Shown here piece by piece: positions 1 through 8,289 of a DNA stretch of 33,323 nt (position 1 is the first letter of the stretch; every line of letters begins with the position of its first letter). Position numbers and translations under genes: made by a program. Source of the DNA: Betaproteobacteria bacterium (lineage in GTDB: Bacteria > Pseudomonadota > Gammaproteobacteria > Burkholderiales > Burkholderiaceae_D); assembly GCA_025356395.1 (NCBI GenBank), contig JANXTA010000151.1, positions 1 through 33,323 of the forward strand, written 5' to 3'. The notes under the pieces were generated by a model that did not search any database, had not been told where the DNA came from, and saw nothing but the letters and a program-made list of their open reading frames with translations.

Positions 1-141
1 GGGTCGCGTGTGGGTCGCGTGTGGGTCGCGTGTGGGTCGCGTGTGGGTCGCGTGTGGGTCGCGTGTGGGTCGCGTGTGGGTCGCGTGTGGGTCGCGCGTG
101 GGTCGCGCGTGGGTCGCGCGTGGGTCGCGCGTGGGTCGCGC
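1..141. repeat. 11-bp tandem repeat, 12.8 copies, two unit variants
   Basis: Eight perfect copies of GGGTCGCGTGT (1-88) are followed by four copies of GGGTCGCGCGT (89-132) and a 9-base partial unit (133-141). The single T-to-C difference sorts the copies into two homogeneous blocks, as expected if each block expanded from one founder. The unit is not a multiple of 3, so three units make 33 bp. Any frame therefore reads as an 11-residue repeat without stops, which creates spurious N-terminal extensions on the downstream regulator. The array may continue beyond the window. Confidence 0.97.
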
Positions 142-204
142 AATGCTCTAATCGCGTTGCTCTCGACCCTCCAGACGATTCCCTCGCCGGAGTCCGTGCC
201 TCCC

Positions 205-615
205 ATGCCTGCCGCTTCCCCCACCACGACCAGGGTCAACCGCCCTACCCGCTCCAGGGCGAACGCGCCGAAATCCGAGATGCGCTTCAGGCTGCGGATC
301 ACCGCGGGCGACGCCATCGCGATCGGGCCCGGAAAGATCGCGCTGATCGAGGCCATCGCCGAGACCGGATCGATCACAGCGGCTGCGAAGAGCCTCGACA
401 TGTCGTATCGCCGCGCGTGGCTGCTGCTCGACGAGCTCAACCGATCCTTGACGAAGCCCGCGGTGGATTCAGCCAAGGGCGGGCCGAACGGCGGCGGCAG
501 CCAGGTCACCGAAGCCGGGATGAAGCTGATCACGCTCTATCGCCACATCGAAGCCAAGGCCGCGAAGACCTGCAGCGCCGAAGTCGCGCGGCTGCTGCGC
601 ATGCTGGCGCATTGA
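205..615 (+). CDS. ModE-like winged-helix regulator, HTH domain only
   Basis: Resembles the N-terminal DNA-binding half of ModE, the molybdate-responsive repressor. The core from about residue 28 (RLRITAGDAIAIGPGKIALI) leads into a helix-turn-helix with ETGSITAAAKSLDMSYRRAW and the family's glycine-rich wing GGPNGGGSQVT. At 136 aa it lacks the two molybdate-binding Mop/TOBE domains of E. coli ModE (about 260 aa), so it cannot sense molybdate that way. Two Mop domains occur instead on ModC downstream. The frame stays open upstream through the tandem repeat, but that extension is repeat-encoded. ATG 205 is preferred, with ATG 280 (111 aa) a real alternative; neither has a strong Shine-Dalgarno. 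It lies 99 bp before modB, so regulation of the mod genes is likely but inferred. Confidence 0.85.
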   Translation: MPAASPTTTRVNRPTRSRANAPKSEMRFRLRITAGDAIAIGPGKIALIEAIAETGSITAAAKSLDMSYRRAWLLLDELNRSLTKPAVDSAKGGPNGGGSQVTEAGMKLITLYRHIEAKAAKTCSAEVARLLRMLAH

Positions 616-654
616 CGACCGCGCCGGCCAGCCCCCGATACGCGCGACCTCCTG

Positions 655-663
655 CGCTATATT
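655..663. promoter_or_regulatory. possible ModE half-site upstream of modB
   Basis: CGCTATATT lies about 50 bp before the modB start. It resembles the first arm (ATCGCTATATA) of the E. coli ModE operator. No matching second arm is visible at the usual spacing, so this is a half-site at best. Context (ModE-like gene before it, modB after it) is the main support. Confidence 0.3.
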
Positions 664-714
664 CCGCTCCCCGTCGGATCCCCTCGGCACGGCCACTCTC
701 ACCGCAAGCCCTCG

Positions 715-1386
715 ATGGATGCAGCCGTCTGGATCACGATCGCGTTGACCCTCAAGGTCGCCCTGTGGGCGACGGCGATCAACCTCGTGCTGGGGGTCGC
801 AGTGGGCTGGCTGCTCGCCCGCAAGCGCTTCATCGGTCGCGAGTTCATCGACGCGGTGCTGACGCTGCCGCTGGTCCTGCCGCCGACCGTGCTCGGCTAC
901 TACCTGCTGGTCCTGGTCGGCAAGCGCGGCTGGCTCGGCAGCTGGCTGCAGGAGTCGTTCGGCATCAATCTCATCTTCACGTGGCAGGGCGCGGTGATCG
1001 CCGCGACGCTGGTCTCGTTCCCGCTGGTGCTGCGTTCGGCGCGCGGCGCGTTCGAGGCGGTCGATACACAACTCGAGAACGCGGCGCGGGTGCTCGGCCT
1101 CGGTGAATGGGCGGTGTTCGCGCGCGTCACGCTGCCGATGGCCTGGCCCGGCATCCTGGCCGGCACGCTGCTGGTGTTCGCGCGCTCGCTGGGCGAATTC
1201 GGCGCGACGCTGATGGTCGCCGGCAGCATTCCGGGCCGCACGCAGACGTTATCGATGGCGGTCTACGAAGCGGTGCAGGCGGGGCAGGACTCCGAAGCCA
1301 ACTTCCTCGTGGTGATCACGTCGGTGGTCTGCGTGGCCGTGCTGCTGAGCGCGGGCAGGCTGGCCCGCGCTAGGGCCTACAAGTGA
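715..1386 (+). CDS. modB: molybdate ABC transporter permease ModB
   Basis: Inner-membrane permease of the molybdate importer, 223 aa, the normal ModB length. It has hydrophobic segments throughout (for example WITIALTLKVALWATAINLV at the N-terminus) and the LTLPLVLPPTVLGYYLL segment typical of ModB. The permease EAA loop that contacts the ATPase is ENAARVLGLGEWAVFARVTLPMAWPGI, followed by FARSLGEFGATLMVAGSIPG. It starts 99 bp after the ModE-like gene, and its stop overlaps the GTG of the methyltransferase (GTGA at 1383-1386). The usual periplasmic binding protein gene modA is not beside it. Confidence 0.96.
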   Translation: MDAAVWITIALTLKVALWATAINLVLGVAVGWLLARKRFIGREFIDAVLTLPLVLPPTVLGYYLLVLVGKRGWLGSWLQESFGINLIFTWQGAVIAATLVSFPLVLRSARGAFEAVDTQLENAARVLGLGEWAVFARVTLPMAWPGILAGTLLVFARSLGEFGATLMVAGSIPGRTQTLSMAVYEAVQAGQDSEANFLVVITSVVCVAVLLSAGRLARARAYK

Positions 1387-2144
1387 TCGTGGGCGACGTC
1401 GACTACGGCGTGCACGGCGAAGGCTATGCGACGCAGCGCCGGACCGGCCCACGCATCGCGCGCTACATCACCGAGGCGCTCGGCGGTGCGAAAACGGTCC
1501 TCAACGTGGGCGCCGGAGCGGGCTCCTACGAACCCGCGGATCCCTGCGTGGTTACCGTCGAACGGTCGGCCGCGATGCGCAGGCAGCGGCATGCCGCGGC
1601 GGTGCCGGCGATCGACGCAAGCGCCGAACACCTGCCCTTCGGCGACGCTTCGTTCGACGCGGCGATGGCCACCGTCACGGTCCATCAGTGGAGCGACATC
1701 GACCAGGGACTGCGCGAGCTGCGTCGCGTCGCGCGCGGTCCAGTCATCGTGCTGACCTTTGATGGCGACGCGCTGGATCGCTTCTGGCTACGCGACTACG
1801 TGTCCGAACTGACCAGCGTCGAACGCGCGCGCCTGCCCGCCATCGACCGCATCGTCTCCGGCCTCGGCGGTAGCGGTCGCATCACGGGAGTCATCCCGAT
1901 CCCGATCGACTGCGTCGACGGCTTCGCCGATGCGTTCTATGCGCGGCCCGAAGCGTTCCTCGACGAAGCCATGCGACGTTCGCAATCGGCCTGGACATTC
2001 CTTCCGGCCGGCATCGAGCAGCGCTTCGTCGAGACGCTCGCCGACGACCTGCGCAGCGGCACGTGGGATCGCGAATACGGCGAGTGGCGCACGCGGCCGA
2101 GCTTCGAGGGCGCGTTGCGACTGATCGTGAGTCGGCCCGCATGA
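1383..2144 (+). CDS. class I SAM-dependent methyltransferase inside the mod operon
   Basis: A 253-aa methyltransferase of the Methyltransf_11 type. SAM-binding motif I is VLNVGAGAGSY (about residues 39-49). Next comes an acidic/post-I region ending ERS, then DASAEHLPFGDASFDAAMATVTVHQW (about 80-105), the usual motif II/III region. The substrate cannot be told from sequence. The GTG start at 1383 overlaps the modB stop, and its own TGA overlaps the modC ATG (ATGA, 2141-2144), so it is translationally coupled to both. Nothing in known molybdate uptake needs a methyltransferase. It may be a passenger, or act on a molybdenum-related or stress-related small molecule; that is open. Confidence 0.85.
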   Translation: MIVGDVDYGVHGEGYATQRRTGPRIARYITEALGGAKTVLNVGAGAGSYEPADPCVVTVERSAAMRRQRHAAAVPAIDASAEHLPFGDASFDAAMATVTVHQWSDIDQGLRELRRVARGPVIVLTFDGDALDRFWLRDYVSELTSVERARLPAIDRIVSGLGGSGRITGVIPIPIDCVDGFADAFYARPEAFLDEAMRRSQSAWTFLPAGIEQRFVETLADDLRSGTWDREYGEWRTRPSFEGALRLIVSRPA

Positions 2145-3250
2145 GCTTCGACATCGACCTCACGAAGCGCATGACGAGCGAGAAGCGCACGTTCGACCTG
2201 CGCGTGCGCTTTCGCACCACGGCCAATCGCACCGTCATCTACGGACCTTCGGGCGCGGGCAAGAGCCTGACGCTGCAGGCCATCGCCGGCCTGCAGAAGC
2301 CCGACGCGGGCCACATCGCGTTCGACGGCGACGTGCTGTTCGACGGCGGATCGAAGGTCGACGTGCCCGCACGCCGGCGACGCTTCGGCTACCTGTTCCA
2401 GGACTACGCGCTGTTCCCGAAACTGACCGTCCGGCAGAACATCGCGTTCGGCCTTTCGAACGGCCTCGGCAATCCGTCGGCGCGGGCCGACGCCGAGCCG
2501 GTGCAGCGCTGGCTGCGGGCGTTCGAGCTGGTCGACGTCGCCGACCAGAAGCCGCGCGACCTGTCGGGCGGCCAGCGGCAGCGCACCGCGCTCGCACGGG
2601 CCCTGGTCAACGCGCCCCGCGCGCTGCTGCTCGACGAGCCGTTCTCGGCACTCGACCCTGGGCTGCGGCAGCGCATGCGCGGCGAACTCGATCAACTGCT
2701 GCGCGACGTCGATCTCCCGATGGTGATGATCACGCACGACCCGGAAGACCTGGCGCGCTTCGGCGACGAAGCGTTCTATCTCGAAGAGGGACAAATCACG
2801 CAACACACGGGGAACCCCATGAAGACCAGCGCAAGGAATCATTTCGACGGCACCATCGAGAGCGTCCGCGAAGGCGCCATCAACGACGAGATCAAACTCG
2901 CGATCACGGACGGCGTGCACATCGTCGCGACCGTGACGCGCGAGAGCCGCGACGAACTCGGCCTGAAAGTCGGCGCGAAGGCGTTCGCTCTCGTCAAGGC
3001 GTCGTCGATCATTCTCGTCACCGAAGCCAGCGACGTGCGGCTGTCGGCCCGCAACCAGCTCGTCGGCACGGTGTCTCGCGTTACCCGCGGCGCGATCAAC
3101 ATCGAGGTCGTGCTGAAGGTGCCCGGCAGCGCGGAGGTGGTGGCCGTGATCACCAACGACAGCGCGACCAACCTGGGGCTCGCCGCCGGATCGGCGGCGA
3201 CGGCGATCTTCAAGGCTTCGAGCGTCGTGGTGGGCGTGCGCAAGGGCTGA
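2141..3250 (+). CDS. modC: molybdate ABC transporter ATPase ModC with tandem Mop domains
   Basis: Cytoplasmic ATPase that powers molybdate import, 369 aa. Walker A is GPSGAGKS (Lys41), the Q-loop is in FGYLFQDYALFPKLTV, the ABC signature is LSGGQRQR, Walker B is LLLDEPFSALD (Asp165), and the H-loop is ITHDPEDL. Residues 227-369 hold two Mop/TOBE repeats, each opening with SARN (SARNHFDGTIESV and SARNQLVGTVSRV). Most ModC proteins have a single C-terminal Mop domain; a pair resembles the free-standing molbindin ModG. ATG 2141 is chosen because it gives the ATGA overlap with the methyltransferase and a normal ModC N-terminus. The open frame upstream of it is a shadow of the methyltransferase gene. 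Confidence 0.95.
   Translation: MSFDIDLTKRMTSEKRTFDLRVRFRTTANRTVIYGPSGAGKSLTLQAIAGLQKPDAGHIAFDGDVLFDGGSKVDVPARRRRFGYLFQDYALFPKLTVRQNIAFGLSNGLGNPSARADAEPVQRWLRAFELVDVADQKPRDLSGGQRQRTALARALVNAPRALLLDEPFSALDPGLRQRMRGELDQLLRDVDLPMVMITHDPEDLARFGDEAFYLEEGQITQHTGNPMKTSARNHFDGTIESVREGAINDEIKLAITDGVHIVATVTRESRDELGLKVGAKAFALVKASSIILVTEASDVRLSARNQLVGTVSRVTRGAINIEVVLKVPGSAEVVAVITNDSATNLGLAAGSAATAIFKASSVVVGVRKG
2819..3250 (+). other. di-Mop (ModG-like) region of modC with a possible internal start
   Basis: Residue 227 of ModC is an ATG that begins MKTSARNHF, close to how free molbindins begin. A purine-rich GGGGAA (about 2809-2814) precedes it at plausible Shine-Dalgarno spacing. Translation from here would give a 143-aa two-Mop protein, about the length of ModG of Azotobacter (roughly 142 aa). 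What is seen is the in-frame ATG, the purine tract and the repeat pair. Separate translation is inference. Confidence 0.45.
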
Positions 3251-3392
3251 GCAGGACGCGTCGGTTCGGCCAATTCGACCGCCACGCACGGCGCTTGGCT
3301 GACGGCGGCGTCGTTTTGTTGCGCTCTATCATTCGAATTCATAGCGGATCGCCGCCGGGCGCCGCCCGCGTTCCGCCCCACCCGACCGTTCC

Positions 3393-6300
3393 ATGACCGA
3401 CCTCGAGACCGCAGCCCTCCCCATCGATGTGGCCAAGCGCTTCCTACTCCCGGCGAGGACCTTCGCCGGACTGGTCATCGCCGCAGTGGTCGTGATCGGC
3501 GTCGCGACCTTCGCCCACCGTTCGGTGGTGAGCAACGAGGTCAAGACGGAGCAGGTGGCTCGCACGCTCGACGTCATCAATCGACTGCAGACGCTTCTCG
3601 AACACCTGAAGGATGCGGAGACCGGTCAGCGCGGCTATCTGCTCACCGGCACCGAGAACTACCTCGCACGCTACACGACGGCGCAGACCACGGCACCGTC
3701 CGAACTGGCGTCGCTGCGCAGCCTGACCGCCGACAGTCCGCGACAGCGATCGCGTGTCGCGTCGCTCGAACCGCTGGTCGAGGACAAGCTGTCTGAGTTG
3801 CGGGAGACCGTGGCCCTGCGTCGCAGCGGGGACGTGGACGGCGCGCTGGCGCTGGTGCGGACGGACCGCGGCAAGGTGACGATGGACGGCATCCGCGCGC
3901 TCGTCGCCGACATGCAGACCGAGGAACGCCAGCTGCTCGCCGAGCGCCAGACGGACAGCGAGACGGCGATCCGCAACGGCTTCCACTTTACGATCGCGGG
4001 CGCGGTCCTGCTGCTGTTGCTGATCGTGACGGCAGGCTGGCTGCTCGCACGCGGTCATCGCGAACGCGAGACCGAGAGCTGGCTGCGCGCCGGCATGGCG
4101 GGCGTCGCCGGACAACTGCTCGGCGAGAAGCGCATCGGCATCCTGTGCGACCGGGCCCTCACCTATCTGACGCGCTACCTCGACGTGCCTCTGGCGGCGC
4201 TGTACATAGCCGACGCGGAAGGTCGGCTGCATCGCACCGCCACCTACGCGCACGAAGCGTCCGACGCCGCCGACACGGCGAGCGAGATCGCGCTGGGGGC
4301 CGGCCTGATCGGACAGGTCGCCCGGGACAATCATCCCCTGCACGTGCGCCGCGTGCCCGACAACTACGCTGTGCTGACGTCGGCGCTGGGCCGCGGCCAG
4401 CCGCGCGAACTGATGATCGTGCCCGCGACCGCGGACGGCATCGTGCAGGCGGTCGCCGAGTTCGGTTTCCTGCGCCCGGTCGCACCCGAGGACAAGGTGC
4501 TGCTGCTGCGCGTGGCGGAGGTGATCGGCGTCGCGATCCGCTCCGCGCGCGAACGCGAGCGCATCGACAACCTGCTCGCCGAGACGCAGCAGCAGTCGGA
4601 AGAGTTGCAGACCCAGCAGGAAGAGCTGCGGGTCAGCAACGAGGAACTCGAGGAACAGGGCAACGCGCTCAGGGCCTCGCAGGCGCAGCTGGAAGGACAA
4701 CAGGCGGAACTCGAGCAGTCCAATTCGCAACTCGAGGAACAGACCCAGCTGCTCGAAGCGCAGAAGGACAAGCTGCTCCGCTCGCAGACCGTGCTGGCCG
4801 ACAAGGCCGACGAGCTCGAACGCTCCAACCGGTACAAGAGCGAGTTCCTCGCCAACATGAGCCACGAGTTGCGCACGCCGCTCAACTCGACGCTGATCCT
4901 CTCGAAGCTGCTGGCCGACAACAAGCATGGCAACCTGACCGTCGAGCAGGTCAAGTTCGCGGACACCATCGCGTCGGCCGGCAACGACCTGCTGACGCTG
5001 ATCAACGACATCCTCGACCTGTCGAAGATCGAGGCCGGCAAGATCGACGTCGTCGTCGAGTCGGTCACGATCGGCGGCGTGGTGGGCGCGCTCGTCAAGA
5101 CCTTCGACCCGATCGCGCACGACAAGGGCCTCGCGTTCACGGTGACGGTCGAGCCGGGAACGCCGGAGCGCATGCAGACCGACTCGCAACGCGTTGCCCA
5201 GATCCTGCGCAACCTTCTGTCCAACGCCTTCAAGTTCACCGAAAAGGGCGAGGTCGGCCTGCGAGTCTTCGCCGCGGACGCCGACACCATCTCGATGGCC
5301 GTGAGCGATAGCGGCATCGGCGTCGCTCCGCACGAGCAGGCCGTGATCTTCGAGGCCTTCCGCCAGGCCGACGGCAGCACGCATCGACGCTTCGGCGGCA
5401 CCGGCCTCGGGCTGTCGATCTCGCGCGACCTGGCGCGGATGCTCGGTGGCGACGTCGTCGTGCGCAGCGCATCGGGCCAGGGCAGCGTGTTCACGCTGAC
5501 GCTGCCGACGATCTACGGCGCCGAGTCCCGGCCGTCGAGTGTCGAGCGCCTCGCACCCCCACCGATCGCGCTGCCGCCGAGCGAGGCCCCGAAGCGGTCA
5601 CCCGCGGTGACCGACGATCGCCATCAGCTCAACGCGAATACCCGCACGATCCTCGTGATCGAAGACGACAAGCGCTTCACGGCGATCCTCCAGGACCTGG
5701 TCCACGAGATGGGCTTCCAGTGCATCGTGACGCACAGCGCCGCCGAAGGCCTGGTCGCCGCGGCCACCTACCGGCCAAGCGCGATCCTGCTCGACATGAA
5801 CCTACCCGATCATTCCGGGCTGGGCGTGCTGGACCAGCTCAAGCGCAACCCCGAGACGCGGCACATCCCGGTCCACGTCGCCTCGGTCGCCGACTACAGC
5901 CAGGAAGCGCGCGAGCTCGGAGCCGTCGGCTACGACCTCAAGCCGGTCAAGCGCGAGCAACTGGTCGACGCGATCGAAGGACTGCGCACGCACTTCACGC
6001 AACATCTGCGGCGCGTGCTGGTGGTGGAGGACGACGCGCGGCAGCTCGAGAGCATCCGTCATCTGCTCGAGACCGATGACGTACAGATCACCGGCGCCGC
6101 GCGCGCGGCAGACGCGCTCGCGCATCTGCAGTCGACCACCTTCGACTGCATGGTGATGGACCTCAACCTGCCGGACCTGTCGGGCTACGACCTGCTCGAG
6201 CAGATGGCGGCCCACGAGAGCGTCGCTTTCCCGCCGGTGATCGTCTACACCGGTCGCGTGCTGACGCGCGACGAAGAGCAGCGCCTGAACCGCTATTCGC

Positions 6301-6830
6301 GGTCGATCATCATCAAGGACGCGCACTCGCCGGAACGCCTGCTCGACGAGGTGACGCTGTTCCTGCATCAGGTGGAGGCGGACCTGCCGCCGGAGCGTCA
6401 GCGCATGTTGCGCGAGGCCCGCAATCGCGAGGCGACGTTCGAAGGTCGCCGGATGCTGGTGGTCGAGGACGACGTGCGCAACGTCTTCGCGCTGAGCAGC
6501 GTGCTGGAACCGAAGGGCCTGACGCTCGAGATCGCGCGCAACGGCCTCGAGGCGCTCGCGGCGCTGGCGCACAGCACGACCGATGCGGGCGCGGCCATCG
6601 ACCTCGTGCTGATGGACATCATGATGCCGGAGATGGACGGCTACACCGCGATGCGCGAGATCCGCAAGGACCCGCGCTGGAAGAAGCTGCCGATCATCGC
6701 GCTGACGGCGAAGGCGATGCGCGACGATCAGGAGAAGTGTCTCGCCGCGGGCGCCAACGACTACGTCGCCAAGCCGCTCGACGTCGAGAAGCTCCTGTCG
6801 CTGATCCGCGTCTGGATGCCCAAGTCGTGA
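3393..6830 (+). CDS. hybrid histidine kinase: CHASE3-GAF-coiled coil-HisKA-HATPase-REC-REC-REC
   Basis: Membrane sensor kinase, 1145 aa. TM1 is about residues 23-41. A CHASE3-type periplasmic domain follows (about 50-190; note LKDAETGQRGYLLTG), then TM2 about 199-219 and a GAF-like domain about 240-385. A Gln/Glu-rich coiled coil (about 395-480, repeating EEL/QQEEL heptads) leads to HisKA with phospho-acceptor His491 in MSHELRTPLNS. The ATPase has N box LLSNAFKFTEKG, DSGIG and GGTGLGLSI. Three receivers follow with acidic pairs near 757, 879 and 1025 and predicted phospho-Asp 801, 923 and 1075. REC2 has an atypical RSIIIKDAHSPERL end; REC1 and REC3 have normal YDLKP/YVAKP ends. It opens a coupled operon with cheR. 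Its stimulus is unknown. Confidence 0.94.
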   Translation: MTDLETAALPIDVAKRFLLPARTFAGLVIAAVVVIGVATFAHRSVVSNEVKTEQVARTLDVINRLQTLLEHLKDAETGQRGYLLTGTENYLARYTTAQTTAPSELASLRSLTADSPRQRSRVASLEPLVEDKLSELRETVALRRSGDVDGALALVRTDRGKVTMDGIRALVADMQTEERQLLAERQTDSETAIRNGFHFTIAGAVLLLLLIVTAGWLLARGHRERETESWLRAGMAGVAGQLLGEKRIGILCDRALTYLTRYLDVPLAALYIADAEGRLHRTATYAHEASDAADTASEIALGAGLIGQVARDNHPLHVRRVPDNYAVLTSALGRGQPRELMIVPATADGIVQAVAEFGFLRPVAPEDKVLLLRVAEVIGVAIRSARERERIDNLLAETQQQSEELQTQQEELRVSNEELEEQGNALRASQAQLEGQQAELEQSNSQLEEQTQLLEAQKDKLLRSQTVLADKADELERSNRYKSEFLANMSHELRTPLNSTLILSKLLADNKHGNLTVEQVKFADTIASAGNDLLTLINDILDLSKIEAGKIDVVVESVTIGGVVGALVKTFDPIAHDKGLAFTVTVEPGTPERMQTDSQRVAQILRNLLSNAFKFTEKGEVGLRVFAADADTISMAVSDSGIGVAPHEQAVIFEAFRQADGSTHRRFGGTGLGLSISRDLARMLGGDVVVRSASGQGSVFTLTLPTIYGAESRPSSVERLAPPPIALPPSEAPKRSPAVTDDRHQLNANTRTILVIEDDKRFTAILQDLVHEMGFQCIVTHSAAEGLVAAATYRPSAILLDMNLPDHSGLGVLDQLKRNPETRHIPVHVASVADYSQEARELGAVGYDLKPVKREQLVDAIEGLRTHFTQHLRRVLVVEDDARQLESIRHLLETDDVQITGAARAADALAHLQSTTFDCMVMDLNLPDLSGYDLLEQMAAHESVAFPPVIVYTGRVLTRDEEQRLNRYSRSIIIKDAHSPERLLDEVTLFLHQVEADLPPERQRMLREARNREATFEGRRMLVVEDDVRNVFALSSVLEPKGLTLEIARNGLEALAALAHSTTDAGAAIDLVLMDIMMPEMDGYTAMREIRKDPRWKKLPIIALTAKAMRDDQEKCLAAGANDYVAKPLDVEKLLSLIRVWMPKS

Positions 6831-7684
6831 TCGACACGCCACCCGAAGCGGCCACCGCGGACGCGAAGGACTTCGACATCGAGCTGCGCCTGCTCGTCGA
6901 TGCGATCTTCCTCAAGTACCACTACGACTTCCGCGACTACTCGGGCGCGTCGCTGAAGCGGCGCCTGACGACGGCGATGAGTCGCTTCGGCTGCGCGACG
7001 TTGTCGCAGTTGCAGGACCGGGTCCTGCACGAGCCCACCTTCTTCCCGACGCTGCTCGACTACCTCACCGTGCAGGTCAGCGAGATGTTCCGCGACCCGG
7101 CCTACTTCCTCGCGCTGCGCGAGAAGGTCGTGCCGCTGCTGCGCACCTACCCGTCGCTGAAGATCTGGATCGCGGGCTGCAGCACCGGCGAGGAGGCGTG
7201 GTCGCTCGCGATCCTGCTGCGCGAGGAAGGCCTGCTCGAACGTTCGCTGATCTACGCCACCGACATCAACCCGCGTGCGCTCGCGCAGGCCGAGTCGGGC
7301 GTGTACGCGATCGATCGCATCGCGGGCTTCACGGCGAACCATCGACGCTCGGGCGCGACGGCCTCGCTGTCGGACTACTACACCGCGGCCTACGACCGCG
7401 CCGTCTTCGACCGCACGCTGCGCGAGCAGATCGTGTTCTCCGACCACAGCCTCGCGACCGACAGCGTATTCGCGGAGATGCAGCTGGTGTCGTGCCGCAA
7501 CGTGCTGATCTATTTCACGCGCGAGCTGCAGGATCGCGCGCTCGGGCTGTTCCAGGAGGCGCTGTGTCGCAAGGGCTTCCTCGGCATCGGCGCCAAGGAG
7601 TCGTTGCAGTTCTCGAGCGCCAACGGAGCCTTCGACGCCTTCGTGCCGCGCGAACGCATTTATCGCAAGAAGGCCGACGCATGA
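6827..7684 (+). CDS. cheR: CheR-type protein-glutamate O-methyltransferase
   Basis: SAM-dependent methylation of glutamates on a receptor or signalling protein, 285 aa. The N-terminal helical domain has FLKYHYDFRDYSGASLKRRL. The catalytic domain has the SAM-binding IWIAGCSTGEEAWSLAILL, the acidic YATDINPRALAQAE and the CheR signature VSCRNVLIYF. The GTG at 6827 overlaps the kinase TGA (GTGA, 6827-6830) and gives the normal CheR length. The longer frame from 6737 lies inside the kinase gene and has a basic, unrelated N-terminus. No chemoreceptor is encoded nearby, so the target may be the hybrid kinase or a distant protein. Confidence 0.94.
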   Translation: MIDTPPEAATADAKDFDIELRLLVDAIFLKYHYDFRDYSGASLKRRLTTAMSRFGCATLSQLQDRVLHEPTFFPTLLDYLTVQVSEMFRDPAYFLALREKVVPLLRTYPSLKIWIAGCSTGEEAWSLAILLREEGLLERSLIYATDINPRALAQAESGVYAIDRIAGFTANHRRSGATASLSDYYTAAYDRAVFDRTLREQIVFSDHSLATDSVFAEMQLVSCRNVLIYFTRELQDRALGLFQEALCRKGFLGIGAKESLQFSSANGAFDAFVPRERIYRKKADA

Positions 7685-8289
7685 CGACCGGGACGCTGGC
7701 AAATCGCGTGGACGCCGTCGTGATCGGCGCGTCGGCGGGCGGCATCGAAGCACTGCTGACCGTGCTGCCGGCGCTGGCGCGGCGGCCGGCGGCACCGATC
7801 TTCATCGTCGTCCATCTGCCGCGTGACCGCGCCAGCCTGCTCGCGAACCTGTTCGGCGCGCGCTGCAGGATTCCGGTCATGGAGGCCGAGGACAAGATGC
7901 CGATCCAGGCGGGCACGATCTACTTCGCGCCATCCGACTACCATCTGCTGCTCGAGAAGGGCCCGTCGCTCGCCCTGTCCGCCGACGATCTGGTTAACTA
8001 CTCCCGGCCGTCGATCGACGTCCTCTTCGAAAGTGCGGTCGACGTGTACGGCGCACGTCTCGCGGCGATCATCCTCACGGGTGCGAACGAGGACGGCGCG
8101 GCGGGATTCGCGGCTGTGGGCCGTGCCGGCGGCGTCACGATCGCGCAGGATCCCGCGACCGCCTTCGTGTCCACCATGCCACTCGCGGCGCTTGCCCGAG
8201 CCGGCGCCGAATTCGTGATGTCGCCGGAGGCCATCGCCGCGTTGCTGCAGACGCTCGATTTCCCGGTCGCTGGAAAGGTTGCCGCGTGA
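7681..8289 (+). CDS. cheB: CheB-type methylesterase without receiver domain
   Basis: A 202-aa protein consisting only of the CheB methylesterase domain, which removes methyl esters added by CheR. Ser18 in GASAGG, His45 in VVHLPRD and Asp138 in TGANEDGAAG match the Ser-His-Asp triad. Canonical CheB has about 350 aa with an N-terminal receiver that gates the esterase. Here that receiver is absent, so control must come from elsewhere, such as the REC domains of neighbouring proteins. ATGA overlap (7681-7684) with cheR. Confidence 0.93.
   Translation: MTTGTLANRVDAVVIGASAGGIEALLTVLPALARRPAAPIFIVVHLPRDRASLLANLFGARCRIPVMEAEDKMPIQAGTIYFAPSDYHLLLEKGPSLALSADDLVNYSRPSIDVLFESAVDVYGARLAAIILTGANEDGAAGFAAVGRAGGVTIAQDPATAFVSTMPLAALARAGAEFVMSPEAIAALLQTLDFPVAGKVAA

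Noticed and set aside
1-141. CRISPR array
   Set aside because: Units are contiguous 11-mers with no spacers, and no cas gene is present.
10-204. N-terminal extension of the ModE-like protein through the tandem repeat
   Set aside because: It is encoded by the 11-bp repeat, which is open in every frame, and ModE N-termini do not have it.
3444-5384. 646-aa minus-strand open frame opposite the hybrid kinase
   Set aside because: Arg/Asp/His-rich, low-complexity composition with no domain; a high-GC antisense shadow of a clear gene.
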